This document shows, piece after piece, positions 39,126-48,375 of a DNA stretch of 49,414 nucleotides; position 1 is the first letter of the stretch; each line of letters opens with the position of its first letter. Location of the stretch: assembly GCA_017615545.1 (NCBI GenBank), contig JAFZZY010000005.1:1-49414 (forward strand), read 5' to 3'. The stretch comes from Lachnospiraceae bacterium. Its GTDB lineage: Bacteria; Bacillota; Clostridia; Lachnospirales; Lachnospiraceae. The notes below the pieces were generated by a model, which did not search any database, had not been told where the DNA came from, and was given only the letters and a program-made list of their open reading frames with translations. Both the position numbers and the translations under genes were made by a program.

Positions 39126-39512
39126 CTATCTTTCATTGAGCACGATGGTGATGTGGCTTACTCTCTTTAAGATGCCGTAAGCTCTACCCTGCGCTCTGGG
39201 ATGCATTCTCTTCATAGTCGGGCCCTGGTTAGCAAAGCACTCCTCTATAAACAGGTTTTCCGGATTCATGCCGTTGTTGTTCTCTGCGTTAGCAACAGCA
39301 GAATTTAAAAGCTTTAAAATAACAGAAGAAGCATATCTGGGGTTGTAAGTCAGGATACCGATCGCTGACTTAACATCTTTGCCTCTGATAGCATCCAGCA
39401 CGAAGCAAGCCTTCTGTGCGGATATTCTGGCGTAAGATAACTTAGCTGAAGGTCTATTATCCTTCTGTGCGTTTCTCTCTCTTTTGATCTTGGATCTATG
39501 TCCTTTCGCCAT
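39126..39512 (-). CDS. rplV: 50S ribosomal protein L22
   Basis: A 128-residue exit-tunnel protein. The core is AKLSYARISAQKACFVLDAIRGKDVKSAIGIL, with the beta-hairpin end GPTMKRMHPRAQGRAYGILKRVSHITIVL. No change typical of macrolide resistance is evident by eye. It follows rpsS by 20 bases. Confidence 0.98.
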   Translation of the reverse strand: MAKGHRSKIKRERNAQKDNRPSAKLSYARISAQKACFVLDAIRGKDVKSAIGILTYNPRYASSVILKLLNSAVANAENNNGMNPENLFIEECFANQGPTMKRMHPRAQGRAYGILKRVSHITIVLNER

Positions 39513-39532
39513 TGGAAGTAACCTCCTTTCAA

Positions 39533-39811
39533 TTACTTACGTGATTTCTTTTCGTCCTTGCCGTGACCTCTGTAGGTTCTGGTAGCAACGAATTCTCCCA
39601 ACTTGTGACCAACCATATCCTCGGTAACATATACCGGAATATGCTTTCTACCATCATGAACTGCAATTGTATGACCAACCATCTGAGGGAAAATGGTAGA
39701 ACGGCGGGACCATGTCTTGATAACAGACTTGTCACCGGCAGCGTTCATAGCATCAACCTTCTTCAAAAGGTGTGCATCCGCAAACGGTCCTTTTTTCAGT
39801 GAACGAGCCAT
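39533..39811 (-). CDS. rpsS: 30S ribosomal protein S19
   Basis: A 92-residue head protein. [22 protein letters not shown] at the start and [41 protein letters not shown] are typical. It follows rplB by 25 bases. Confidence 0.98.
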   Translation of the reverse strand: MARSLKKGPFADAHLLKKVDAMNAAGDKSVIKTWSRRSTIFPQMVGHTIAVHDGRKHIPVYVTEDMVGHKLGEFVATRTYRGHGKDEKKSRK

Positions 39812-39836
39812 ATGATTTTTATCCTCCTATCTCGAA

Positions 39837-40679
39837 TTACTTGAGTGCCTTGCCGTCGCGTCTTCTAACGATCAGCTTGTTGGACTGCTTGTTCTTCTTT
39901 CTGGTCTTAAGACCAAGAGCAGGCTTGCCCCAAGGAGTGCTGGGACCGGGACGACCGATACCACACTTACCTTCACCACCGCCGTGCGGGTGATCGTTAG
40001 GGTTCATAACAGAACCGCGAACAGTAGGACGGATACCCATATGTCTCTTACGACCTGCCTTACCGATATTGATGAGGCTGTGGTCTGCGTTACCTACGGT
40101 ACCGATCGTAGCCTTGCAAAGGCCGGATACCATTCTCATCTCGCCGGACGGCAGACGCAGTGTTGCGTACTTACCTTCCTTCGCCATGAGCTGTGCGGAA
40201 GCGCCTGCGGAACGAACCATCTGTGCGCCTGCACCGGGATAAAGCTCAATGTTGTGTACGTTGGTACCAACAGGGATCTCGCTCAAAGGAAGAGCGTTAC
40301 CGATTCTTGCCTCGGCCTGAGCGCCGCTGTTAACGGTCATGCCTACTTCCAGGCCCTGAGGAGCCAGGATGTATGCCTTTGCGCCGTCTGCATAGCAGAT
40401 CAGGGCGATGTTAGCCGTACGGTTCGGATCGTACTCGATCGCAACTACCTTTGCAGGGATACCATCTTTGTTTCTCTTGAAATCAATGATTCTGTACTTT
40501 CTTCTATTTCCACCACCACGATGTCTGACAGTGATCTTACCCTGATCGTTACGGCCTGCGTTCTTCTTAAGAGAAACGAGCAGGGACTTCTCAGGAACGG
40601 TCTTTGTGATCTCCGCGAAATCGGAGCCTGTCATGTTACGTCTGGAAGGTGTATATGGGGTATATTTCTTAATTCCCAT
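39837..40679 (-). CDS. rplB: 50S ribosomal protein L2
   Basis: A 280-residue protein needed for peptidyl transferase activity. The start at 40679 gives [21 protein letters not shown]; six more codons upstream are open but hold the ribosome binding site. The C-terminal [24 protein letters not shown] with its essential His is intact. A 104-base gap with a GC hairpin separates it from rplW. Confidence 0.98.
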   Translation of the reverse strand: MGIKKYTPYTPSRRNMTGSDFAEITKTVPEKSLLVSLKKNAGRNDQGKITVRHRGGGNRRKYRIIDFKRNKDGIPAKVVAIEYDPNRTANIALICYADGAKAYILAPQGLEVGMTVNSGAQAEARIGNALPLSEIPVGTNVHNIELYPGAGAQMVRSAGASAQLMAKEGKYATLRLPSGEMRMVSGLCKATIGTVGNADHSLINIGKAGRKRHMGIRPTVRGSVMNPNDHPHGGGEGKCGIGRPGPSTPWGKPALGLKTRKKNKQSNKLIVRRRDGKALK

Positions 40680-40783
40680 GGTGATTACTCCTTTCAAAAC
40701 CCCCGGCTTATCTGTCCGGGTTCATTTATCATCTCGCTTTATTGCGAATACTTAGGGTCTTATGTCCGTCTTACGGGCAATGA

Positions 40784-41095
40784 TTACAGACCCTGGAATA
40801 CCTCGATCTCAGAGCTGTCCTCGGTAAGCTTTACGATCGCCTTCTTCATCTTAGCGGTCTTTCCGTAGATCACGCCGCGGATGGATGAACGACGACGGGT
40901 CTTACCGTCCAGGTTCATGGTATTCACACTTGCAACCTTTGTGCCGGGGAACATCTTCTCAACAGCCTCGGCGATCATAACCTTGTTTGCATCCGGATGA
41001 ACGAGGAAGGTGTACTTCTTCTCTGCCATAGCGTTCATGCTCTTCTCGGTTACAACAGGCTTGAGGATAACGTCATAATATTTAATGTCAGCCAT
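40784..41095 (-). CDS. rplW: 50S ribosomal protein L23
   Basis: A 103-residue protein at the tunnel exit that docks trigger factor and SRP. The pattern [31 protein letters not shown] and [18 protein letters not shown] is standard. It overlaps the rplD stop by one base. Confidence 0.97.
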   Translation of the reverse strand: MADIKYYDVILKPVVTEKSMNAMAEKKYTFLVHPDANKVMIAEAVEKMFPGTKVASVNTMNLDGKTRRRSSIRGVIYGKTAKMKKAIVKLTEDSSEIEVFQGL

Positions 41096-41715
41096 TACGC
41101 ATATACCTCCTCGATCTTCTCAACTGCAGCCTTTGTGGCAACAACGGTGTCATACTTAAGAATGTCAAACACGTTGATGGTGTTTGTCAGAGCTGTCTTA
41201 ACGGTCGGGATGTTGCTTGCGGACTTAACAACGTTTGCATCGTTGTCTGCAAGAACAACCAGAGCCTTATCCAGCTTCAGGTTAGCCATGACCTGTGCGA
41301 ACTTCTTCGTCTTGATCTCGTCCATAACGAGCTGATCCAGTACGATGAACTTCTGGTCTGCTACCTTAGAAGAAAGTGCAGACTTAAGAGCTGCTCTCTT
41401 TTCTTTCTTATTCAACTTGAAGGAATAGTCTCTCGGTACGGGAGCGAATACCATGCCGCCGCCCTTCCACTGAGGTGCGCGGATGGAACCCTGACGAGCG
41501 TGACCGGTTCCCTTCTGTCTCCAAGGCTTCTTGCCGCCGCCGGATACTTCCGAACGGGTCTTAGCCTTCTGTGTGCCCTGACGCATATTGGCCAGCTGGT
41601 TTGTTACAGCCATCTTTACCAAATGCTCGTTTACTTCAACGCCAAATACGGAGTCGTTTAATTCGATCTCGCCTACCTGGGCGCCTTCCATATTGTAAAC
41701 AGATACCTTAGCCAT
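41095..41715 (-). CDS. rplD: 50S ribosomal protein L4
   Basis: A 206-residue tunnel protein, autogenous regulator of the S10 operon in E. coli. The extended loop is [39 protein letters not shown] at ~45-83. It follows rplC by 27 bases. Whether L4 binds the folded leader upstream of rpsJ here is not shown. Confidence 0.98.
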   Translation of the reverse strand: MAKVSVYNMEGAQVGEIELNDSVFGVEVNEHLVKMAVTNQLANMRQGTQKAKTRSEVSGGGKKPWRQKGTGHARQGSIRAPQWKGGGMVFAPVPRDYSFKLNKKEKRAALKSALSSKVADQKFIVLDQLVMDEIKTKKFAQVMANLKLDKALVVLADNDANVVKSASNIPTVKTALTNTINVFDILKYDTVVATKAAVEKIEEVYA

Positions 41716-41742
41716 CTGTTAGCCTCCTTTCAACAAATATAA

Positions 41743-42381
41743 CTATTTGTCCGTCTTAACGGTGTTCTTCAGTGTTACAAGCGCGTTCTTGGCGCCGGGT
41801 ACTGCACCCTTAACCAGAAGCAGGTTCTTCTCAGCATCTACGCGAACAACCACGAGATTCTGGATCGTAACCTTCTTGCTTCCCATGTGGCCGGCCATCT
41901 TCTTGCCCTTGAATACTCTACCGGGCGTAGTGGCAGGACCGTTGGAACCCGCATGACGATGATACTTGGAACCATGGCCCATAGGTCCTCTGGACTGGCC
42001 GTGGCGCTTGATGGCACCCTGGTATCCTTTACCCTTTGAGATTGCAGTAGCGTCGATCTTGTCGCCCTCTGCAAACATGTCAGCTTTGATCTCATCCTTT
42101 ACGGAGTAGTCGGCAGCGTTGTCGAGCTTGAGCTCGCGGATGTATCTCTTATAGGATACTCCTGCCTTGTCAAAGTGACCCTTAAGCGGCTTTGTGACGA
42201 GCTTTTCTCTCTTGTCAACAAATCCGACCTGAACTGCATCGTAACCGTCCTTATCAACTGTCTTAACCTGCGTAACTACGCAAGGACCAGCCTGAAGAAC
42301 CGTTACCGGAATGAGCACGCCTGCTTCTGCATCGAAGACCTGAGTCATTCCGACTTTTGTAGCTAAAATCGCTTTCTTCAT
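41743..42381 (-). CDS. rplC: 50S ribosomal protein L3
   Basis: A 212-residue protein. [38 protein letters not shown] at the start and [24 protein letters not shown] near residue 128 are typical, including the Gln that is methylated in E. coli. A 156-base gap separates it from rpsJ; it contains a small hairpin but no promoter I would call. Confidence 0.98.
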   Translation of the reverse strand: MKKAILATKVGMTQVFDAEAGVLIPVTVLQAGPCVVTQVKTVDKDGYDAVQVGFVDKREKLVTKPLKGHFDKAGVSYKRYIRELKLDNAADYSVKDEIKADMFAEGDKIDATAISKGKGYQGAIKRHGQSRGPMGHGSKYHRHAGSNGPATTPGRVFKGKKMAGHMGSKKVTIQNLVVVRVDAEKNLLLVKGAVPGAKNALVTLKNTVKTDK

Positions 42382-42537
42382 GTGTTTTACCTCCTGTTTT
42401 ATCTACAGCGGATTACCGTTTTCACGGCAATCATCCTAGAACAGTCAGATATAAGTGGGTTTGAAAACGCTTCTATATCATGTTCCGGATAAACTTGTTT
42501 GGGTGAGACGTTTCAGTCTCGGTCAATGAATGGCAAA

Positions 42538-42855
42538 TTACTTTGTCTTCATCTTGATATCGATGTAAACACCTGCCGGCATCTCAAGACGGGAAAGTGC
42601 ATCCACTGTCTTCTGGTTCGGCGCGATGATATCGATCAATCTCTTGTGCGTTCTCTGCTCGAACTGCTCTCTGGAGTCCTTATACTTGTGAACGGCTCTG
42701 AGGATCGTAACTACCTCTTTCTTAGTAGGAAGAGGAACCGGTCCGCTTACCTGTGCACCGCTCTTCTTCGCGGTGTCGATGATCTTTGCGGCAGACTGAT
42801 CCACCAACTGGTGCTCGTATGCCTTCAACGTGATTCTCATTACTTGACTTGCCAT
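42538..42855 (-). CDS. rpsJ: 30S ribosomal protein S10
   Basis: A 105-residue protein also known as NusE, which links NusG to the ribosome and takes part in antitermination. The core [70 protein letters not shown] is standard. The start at 42855 follows AGGAGG by 11 bases; an internal ATG five codons in is less likely. It is the first gene of the whole cluster. Confidence 0.97.
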   Translation of the reverse strand: MASQVMRITLKAYEHQLVDQSAAKIIDTAKKSGAQVSGPVPLPTKKEVVTILRAVHKYKDSREQFEQRTHKRLIDIIAPNQKTVDALSRLEMPAGVYIDIKMKTK

Positions 42856-43104
42856 AAAAAAAGTCGCCTCCTATTCGTACTTTTAACAGTACGACAAGTG
42901 GTGACTGTACACTTGCCCGTGCGTGTCGCAACCGGACTCATAAAAATATGAGGCCTTGCTGCCCCGTCCGCACGTCATTTCCGCCCGAAGCGGATGATTT
43001 GGTACAGTGACTTGTCGCCAGTTTCCTAACTTGACATTCGCTCCGCGGAAAACCTGCCACGGTGGGCAGCAACCTCACACTTCAACGCTATCAATGTCAC
43101 AGCA
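42856..43104 (-). promoter_or_regulatory. folded 5' leader of the S10 operon
   Basis: The ~250-base leader forms a multibranch structure. A long-range closing helix pairs 43002-43016 with 42893-42910 (two 7-bp blocks with a short bulge). Inside are small hairpins CCGC-UUCG-GCGG and CUCAU/AUGAG, a CGUGCG/CGCACG helix, and the segment GUCCGGUUGCGACACG that I associate with Firmicute S10 leaders. Another hairpin (UCGUACU/AGUACGA) sits just before the AGGAGG of rpsJ. Control by an r-protein, perhaps L4, is inferred. Confidence 0.7.
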
Positions 43105-43110
43105 AGAAAT

Positions 43111-43139
43111 ATATTACCGCATCCCTGCTGAAATTGCAA
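43111..43139 (-). promoter_or_regulatory. sigma-A promoter of the S10 operon with UP-like element
   Basis: Minus-strand TTGCAA (43139-43134), 17 bases, TAATAT (43116-43111). Directly upstream (43141-43160) are runs of seven A and seven A broken by TTT on the minus strand, a likely UP element for alpha-subunit contact. Confidence 0.78.
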
Positions 43140-43176
43140 GCGTTTTTTTAAATTTTTTTCTGATTTTCATCATTTT

Positions 43177-43210
43177 GGGGAAAACTCGGGCTTTCGCGAG
43201 AGCTTTCCCC
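43177..43210. terminator. hairpin between the methyltransferase and S10 promoter
   Basis: Arms GGGGAAA-CTCG and CGAG-TTTCCCC pair around a short loop with one weak position. It lies 38 bases after the methyltransferase stop and before the S10 promoter. No U-tract follows on the minus strand, so it may be a weak terminator or an mRNA end stabiliser. Confidence 0.5.
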
Positions 43211-43247
43211 TTGTAAAACCTAGGATTTTTCAACATTTTTCGGGTTT

Positions 43248-44138
43248 TCAGGCCATCCAGCGGCCGCTGGCTCCGCACGGGAGCACCAGTCCCGGCACCG
43301 GACCTTCCTTTACGGGCAGGCCGATCTCGTCCGAGCATACGGTCCCGCCGAAGGCGGAAGCCACCTCCAGCTGCAGCATGTATGTAAGCACCGCCGGCTG
43401 CAGTCCTGTCGTATAAGAGTTGATAAGGAAGAACAGGGGTTTGTCGCTCAGCAGTTGCTTGCAGGTCGCGACGAGCGGATGCACGGCATCCTCGATCTTC
43501 CAGACCTCGCCACCCGGCCCGCGTCCGTAGGACGGCGGATCCATGATGATGGCGTCGTAGTGATTGCCCCTGCGGATCTCGCGCTCGACGAACTTCTGGC
43601 AGTCATCGACCAGCCAGCGGATGGGCGCGTCCGACAGTCCGGAGGCCGCCGCATTTTCCTTCGCCCACTGGGTCATGCCCTTCGACGCGTCCACGTGCGT
43701 GACCGCTGCGCCCGCGCGGGCCGCGGCCAATGTCGCGCCGCCGGTGTAGGCGAACAGGTTCAGCACTTTGATCGTGCGCTCCGGCTCCTTCGCCTTCGCG
43801 TCACGGATGATCTTCGCGAACCAGGACCAGTTCACCGCCTGCTCCGGGAAGAGCCCGGTGTGCTTGAAGCTGAACGGCTTCAGCAGGAACGTCAGGTCCA
43901 GCGGGTCGTAGCGGATGCTCCACTGCTTCGGCAGGTCGAAGAACTCCCACTCGCCGCCTCCGCGGTCGCTCCGGTGGTAGTGCGCATTCGGCTTCCTCCA
44001 CCCCGCGTTCGTTTTCTTCGTGGTCCAGATAACCTGCGGATCCGGGCGCACCAGGACATAGTCGCCCCAGCGCTCCAGTTTCTCCCCGCCCGACGTATCG
44101 AGCACGGTATATTCCTTCCATTGATCGGCTACTAACAT
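43248..44138 (-). CDS. class I SAM-dependent methyltransferase, RlmI/RlmL-like
   Basis: A 296-residue protein of the group that methylates 23S rRNA (RlmI/RlmK type). Motif I is VLNLFAYTGGATLAAARAGAAVTHVDASKGMTQWAKENAAASGL near ~141-185, and the catalytic motif IV is IIMDPPSYGRGPGGEVWKIEDAV near 214. The PUA domain of RlmI is missing. The ATG at 44138 is followed by the family-like MLVADQWKEYTVLDTSGGEKLERWGDYVLVRPDPQVIW. The best ribosome binding site (AGGAGGGG) is about 20 bases upstream, with a GGCAG-UUUU-CUGCC hairpin between. The exact rRNA target is not known. Confidence 0.88.
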   Translation of the reverse strand: MLVADQWKEYTVLDTSGGEKLERWGDYVLVRPDPQVIWTTKKTNAGWRKPNAHYHRSDRGGGEWEFFDLPKQWSIRYDPLDLTFLLKPFSFKHTGLFPEQAVNWSWFAKIIRDAKAKEPERTIKVLNLFAYTGGATLAAARAGAAVTHVDASKGMTQWAKENAAASGLSDAPIRWLVDDCQKFVEREIRRGNHYDAIIMDPPSYGRGPGGEVWKIEDAVHPLVATCKQLLSDKPLFFLINSYTTGLQPAVLTYMLQLEVASAFGGTVCSDEIGLPVKEGPVPGLVLPCGASGRWMA

Positions 44139-44336
44139 AGTTTGCGGCAGAAAACTGCCCCTCCTTCTTATTATATGATGCAATGCATCTTGCAGTCTGT
44201 TGATTCTTTGTGGTTGCGGTCTTTCTTCTGTACTGCTTAATGATACAGCCGAACCCCTTCTTTTCACTCTGCTTATACGGTCCAGCCGCAACACTTCTAC
44301 ACTCTTTGCTTATATGACGCAATTGCGACGATCTTT

Positions 44337-47300
44337 TTAGTCGGGCTCGCGCACGAGTACGACACGCTGTAACAGTACGCCGGCGTCAGCTCCGATGTAG
44401 AGCAGGCTGTGCGTTCCGGCCGACAGTTTCGCCGTGTACGTCACCACGCGGATGTTCTCCAACACACCGCGGCACCATGCGAAGCTATTGTAGTCCCCGG
44501 CTATGAAACCTGCGGGCAATGAATCCCTCACCGCCTCGCCGTTCGTTCCCGGCAGGGCCTCGCCATCCAGCAGCAAGCCGAAGCATTGGCCGCAACCCTT
44601 TTCGACAGGGTTGCTCGGTCCGAAGCACAGTTGGATCTCGTACGTTCCTTCGTGGACAATGCGGAAACCAAGCTCCGCCTTCGGCGCATCTTCGCCATCC
44701 TTCACGTCACCGAACACCGGCTCCATGCGCAAGGTGTCCGCCGTCTTGCCGTACTCGGTGAGCAGCAGGAACTCGCGTCCGTTTTTGCCGGGCGTGAGGC
44801 GCGCCATGTTCGCCTCGAGTTCGAGGTAGCCGTTGTTCTCGACTTTGCGCATATCCTCGCCGACCGCTTCGTCCGCGAGCGCCTCAAAGCGCGTCTCGAC
44901 AACGACGCAAGCCGTGCCCAGGGTGATCTTGAAGCTGTCCTTCACGCTCTCCTGCGGCAGCAGGTCGGCGTGCTCGTTCAACGAGATCCGCACCTCGAAG
45001 GCCGTCGGGCAGGCGCGGAAATCCGCCACCATGTCCAGAAGCTCGTCTTCCACGATCGACCTCGACAGCTCACTCTCAAACTTCGGCGCGACCACAACGT
45101 TCAGCCACTCCGGGATCTGCGACAGGCCGATCTCGACATTTTCCGCGTCGGGATCGTAGGTGCCGGACGCCGAAACGGTCAGCAGCAACTCCTCGCCGCG
45201 ACCCTCCATCAGGCTCGGCAGGGTGAGCACACAAGGTTCGGCGTCGAAGCCTGCGAAGCACGACGAACCGTCGTCCTCGCTCCAGACGAACAGGCCGTCC
45301 TTTTCGGCGATGACCGCCGTCTGCGGGTAGGACCAGCCCTCGTCGTTCCAGCGATGGAAGCCGACGTGGTTGCTCAGCATCATGCCATTCCATTTTCCGC
45401 CCGCCATGTCTTCGTTGTAGCAACGGCACAGTTCTTTATCGCGGGCAATGCACTCGGTCACGAGGGCGTGGCAGACATTGGCCAGGCCGTCCCCCGCCGA
45501 CGCGTACAGATTGTAGTATCCCGCGAGGATCATCATCTTGCGTACGTTCGCGGACGCCAGGGCCGGGAAGGCCGCCAGTCCGTAGAACGCGGGCGCCAGG
45601 CGCTCGTCCATTTTGTCGAAGACCTCGAAGCAAAGCTTCTCGATCAGCTCGGCCTTCTTCAGTTCCCGCGCCGCCTCCTGCAGATAGTTTACGGAAAATG
45701 TGTTCTCGTACACGACCTCGGGCCGGCGGTTCTGGTTCATATGTGTATATAAGGAAAGGATCTGCGCGATCTTCTCGCGGAGGTCGTCAGCCGTGGAAGG
45801 CTGCGCGGAGCCATCGGTCGCAGCAGATTGCCTGCTTTCACCAGCCTGGGCAGGCTGCGTGTATCCATCAACTACATCAAGTGCAGCGAACTGCTCGTTC
45901 ACCCACTTTCTAATATAGGTCTCACAAGTGTTCGGAGCGGAAGATCCCATCCCCTCGAAATCATAAGCGAGATCCAGGAAGTACGACAGCGGCAGCTCCT
46001 GCGGACGCAGGTCGCCGACATTGACCACCCAAAGATCGCGGATGCCGTACTCATACGCCAGGGTCATCTGGTCCCAAACCTTCTGGAGGGCAGTGCTGTT
46101 CACCCACTCGTAGGAGATCGGGCCGCCGTGGTAGTCGAAGTGGTAGTACAGACCCCAGCCGGCCGGGCGATCCTTCGTCTCCGCGGTCGGGAGCGTGCGA
46201 CAGTTTGCGAAATTATCATCGGAAAGCAGGAGGAGGACGTCGTCGAGTTCCTCCCAGGTCGCCAGACCCGGCGTGGTCTCGTCGCCGTAGAAATAGTCCT
46301 CAACTTCCTTATACAAAGCGAGCACCTTCGGCGCGTCCTTCAGTCCATGCGCCGCCAGGATCGCCTTCTGGTCCAGGATGGTGTCCTTCAGAAGATTGAC
46401 ATTGTCCAGCATGGTCGCGTCATCGCCCATGATCTTGGAGTCGCGCTCGCCGCGCATGCCCAAGGTGTACAGGTTCTTGAACGCACCCATGCGCTTCACG
46501 GAGTCGTCCCAATACTCATGCAGGCCGCGCGCGTTCGTGCGGTAGTTCCAGTCATGGCCGTAGTCCACCGCATTGTCCGCGGACTTCACATGGTCCCACT
46601 CCTCGCTCGCGCGCATGAGGGGCTCGTGATGCGACGTGCTCATGGTGATGCCCAGCTCGTCCGCCAGGATGGCGTTCGCCAGCGGATCGGTCTCCCGCGT
46701 GTTCCCGCCCGCGCCGTCGCAGGGGAAGGACGCCGACCACATCGCCGGCCACAGGAAGTTGCCGTGCATACGAAGCAGGAGCACGAACACCTGCTCATAA
46801 AAATCTACATTGAAGTCGCCGAACGTGTTGGAAACCCAGTTTCCGAGCGACGGCCACTCGTCGTTCATGAAAAATCCGCGCAGGCGCACCGACGGCTCCT
46901 TCGACACCTTCGTCAGTGCCTCTATCGGCAAATGCAGCTTCTTCTGCCGTTTCGGCATCGCATCGCCCCAGTAGCACCACGTCGGCATGCCGCAGATCTT
47001 CGAGATCTCGAGCAAACCATAGATCGCGCCCAGGCGATCCGTGCCCGCGATCAGCAGGACCGTGGTGGAGTCGGAATCCACGCTCGAAACGGCAGATGCG
47101 GATGCCGAGGCTGATGCTGCAGACGCTACAGCTGAAGCAGTTGCGGATGCTGAAGTCGAAGCCGAGCCCGATGCTGCCGATGCAACAGTTGATGCAGTCG
47201 CCGAAGCCGAGCTCGATGCTGCCGACACAGCAGCTGATGCGGTCGCTGAAGCCAAGCCCGATGCTACCGACGCAACAGTCTCAGCCGACGTAGCTGAGCT

Positions 47301-47675
47301 TGCTACAACTTCAACCCCCGCCTCCGTCTTCCTGATATTCACTACCTGCATGGAAAACCGCTCACGGCCGAGGCTCTGCCCCGCCGGCGCAAACCCGAAA
47401 TCAACACCCGCGGCCTCCCACTCTTTATAAAGATCCTGATCCGCCGTGCACACGCACACCAGGTCCGTGTCCTTCGGCGCCATATACAGCATCTCCGCCA
47501 ACAAACTCCGGCGGTTCCTGCGGATACCGCGAACTCCCAGCCGCCCGGCCGAGATCACAAGCACATCGCCCGCGACCACCTTCGCGATTCTCTTGATGCC
47601 CGCGCTGTCCTTCGTACCCTCTTCATAATAGATCACGGCGCCATTGCCCGCGCCCGCTAATCGAAAATCTCTCAT
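44337..47675 (-). CDS. glycoside hydrolase family 115 protein with Ala/Ser insertion
   Basis: A 1112-residue cytoplasmic enzyme (no signal peptide). Family 115 members remove (4-O-methyl)-glucuronic acid from xylan or arabinogalactan. Recognisable segments are LLIAGTDRLGAIYGLLEISKICGMPTWCYWGD near 207, RLRGFFMNDEWPSLGNW near 261, LWPAMW near 299, MRGERDSKIMG near 408 and YYHFDYHGGPISYEWVNS near 513. A low-complexity insert at ~125-203 lies just before the conserved LLIAGTDR block, and a second (TQPAQAGESRQSAATDG) near 610. The C-terminal ~200 residues are beta-sandwich-like. It has its own promoter and a GGAG site. Confidence 0.88.
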   Translation of the reverse strand: MRDFRLAGAGNGAVIYYEEGTKDSAGIKRIAKVVAGDVLVISAGRLGVRGIRRNRRSLLAEMLYMAPKDTDLVCVCTADQDLYKEWEAAGVDFGFAPAGQSLGRERFSMQVVNIRKTEAGVEVVASSATSAETVASVASGLASATASAAVSAASSSASATASTVASAASGSASTSASATASAVASAASASASASAVSSVDSDSTTVLLIAGTDRLGAIYGLLEISKICGMPTWCYWGDAMPKRQKKLHLPIEALTKVSKEPSVRLRGFFMNDEWPSLGNWVSNTFGDFNVDFYEQVFVLLLRMHGNFLWPAMWSASFPCDGAGGNTRETDPLANAILADELGITMSTSHHEPLMRASEEWDHVKSADNAVDYGHDWNYRTNARGLHEYWDDSVKRMGAFKNLYTLGMRGERDSKIMGDDATMLDNVNLLKDTILDQKAILAAHGLKDAPKVLALYKEVEDYFYGDETTPGLATWEELDDVLLLLSDDNFANCRTLPTAETKDRPAGWGLYYHFDYHGGPISYEWVNSTALQKVWDQMTLAYEYGIRDLWVVNVGDLRPQELPLSYFLDLAYDFEGMGSSAPNTCETYIRKWVNEQFAALDVVDGYTQPAQAGESRQSAATDGSAQPSTADDLREKIAQILSLYTHMNQNRRPEVVYENTFSVNYLQEAARELKKAELIEKLCFEVFDKMDERLAPAFYGLAAFPALASANVRKMMILAGYYNLYASAGDGLANVCHALVTECIARDKELCRCYNEDMAGGKWNGMMLSNHVGFHRWNDEGWSYPQTAVIAEKDGLFVWSEDDGSSCFAGFDAEPCVLTLPSLMEGRGEELLLTVSASGTYDPDAENVEIGLSQIPEWLNVVVAPKFESELSRSIVEDELLDMVADFRACPTAFEVRISLNEHADLLPQESVKDSFKITLGTACVVVETRFEALADEAVGEDMRKVENNGYLELEANMARLTPGKNGREFLLLTEYGKTADTLRMEPVFGDVKDGEDAPKAELGFRIVHEGTYEIQLCFGPSNPVEKGCGQCFGLLLDGEALPGTNGEAVRDSLPAGFIAGDYNSFAWCRGVLENIRVVTYTAKLSAGTHSLLYIGADAGVLLQRVVLVREPD
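45788..45880. repeat. second low-complexity insert in the GH115 gene
   Basis: The codons for TQPAQAGESRQSAATDGSAQP and its flanks have a Ser/Ala/Gln/Thr composition unlike the surrounding enzyme. It lies between QFAALDVV and LREKIAQILSLYTHMNQNRRP, both of which look like ordinary fold. No clear tandem period is visible. Confidence 0.55.
47067..47303. repeat. 45-bp tandem repeats encoding an Ala/Ser tract in GH115
   Basis: Degenerate 45-base units (15 codons) are clearest at 47170-47214, 47215-47259 and 47260-47304, with two more diverged ones toward 47067. On the minus strand they encode about 79 residues that are almost only Ala, Ser, Thr and Val. The reading frame is kept throughout. Confidence 0.85.
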
Positions 47676-47796
47676 GTTTACTCCTTACCGCCCTATGAAA
47701 TCGGCGGACACCCTCGATATTCGGAAACGCAAGTCCTTCTATCCTGCGCTCCCTGCACGCATTTCCCGAGTTCTCCAACCCGGAAATCATGTTTCC

Positions 47797-47825
47797 ATTA
47801 TAAGGCAAAACCCTATAAATCGCAA
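47797..47825 (-). promoter_or_regulatory. sigma-A promoter of the GH115 gene
   Basis: Minus-strand TTGCGA (47825-47820), 17 bases, TATAAT (47802-47797). The leader to the ATG is about 115 bases. No operator-like palindrome is evident beside it. Confidence 0.72.
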
Positions 47826-47918
47826 GACAGGAATGTTGCGCCGAAAACCACGCAACGTGATCCAAAGCCCTCGGTGCGTCGAACCGAAGCTATCGTTTGG
47901 CTAGTGCGGATGACATTC

Positions 47919-48375
47919 CGAACCGCATTTTCCCTCTCGGTCAATGCCGGTCTCCTCCGTAGCAAAATCCTCTCTAGTCAGGAATTTCCCCTCGGTCAAT
48001 ATCATTCTCCTCCACAGCTAAGCTCTCACTCTAGTCAGGAATTTCCCCTCGGTCAATGCCGTTCTCCTCCGCAGTTAGGCGTTTGCTTAAGTCAGGAATT
48101 TCCCCTCGGTCAATATCATTCTCCTCCACAGCTAAGCGCTCACTCTAGTCAGGAATTTCCCCTCGGTCAATACCATTCTCCTCCACAGCTAAGCTCTCAC
48201 TCTAGTCAGGAATTTCCCCCTCGGTCAATGCCGTTCTCCTCCGCAGTTAGGCGTTTGCTTAAGCCAGGAATTTCCCCTCGGTCAATACCATTCTCCTCCA
48301 TAGCCAGGCGCTCACTCAAGTCAGGAATTTCCCCTCGGTCAATGCCGTTCTCCTCCATAGCTAGGCTCTCACTCA
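47919..48375. repeat. 57-bp tandem repeat array (about 8 units)
   Basis: Seven full units begin at 47976, 48033, 48090, 48147, 48204, 48262 and 48319; the unit at 48204 is 58 bases by one extra C. A diverged unit precedes them from about 47919, and an eighth unit begins at 48376, inside the 3' end of the nuclease-like gene. Two unit subtypes alternate (one with GCTAAGC-CTCACT, the other with GTTAGGC-TTTGCTT). On the minus strand each unit can be read as 19 codons, with SLAVEENGIDRGEIPD-like sequence, broken by TAG in some units. This fills most of the 697-base gap before GH115. Confidence 0.92.

Noticed and set aside
47041..47430. Open plus-strand frame of 129 codons, rich in Ala, Asp and Glu, antisense to GH115
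   Set aside because: It is the complement of the Ala/Ser repeat codons; no ribosome binding site, no family match, and the GH115 frame continues on both sides.
47919..48375. Possible CRISPR array
   Set aside because: The units are directly adjacent with no unique spacers, and no cas genes are near, so it is an ordinary tandem array.
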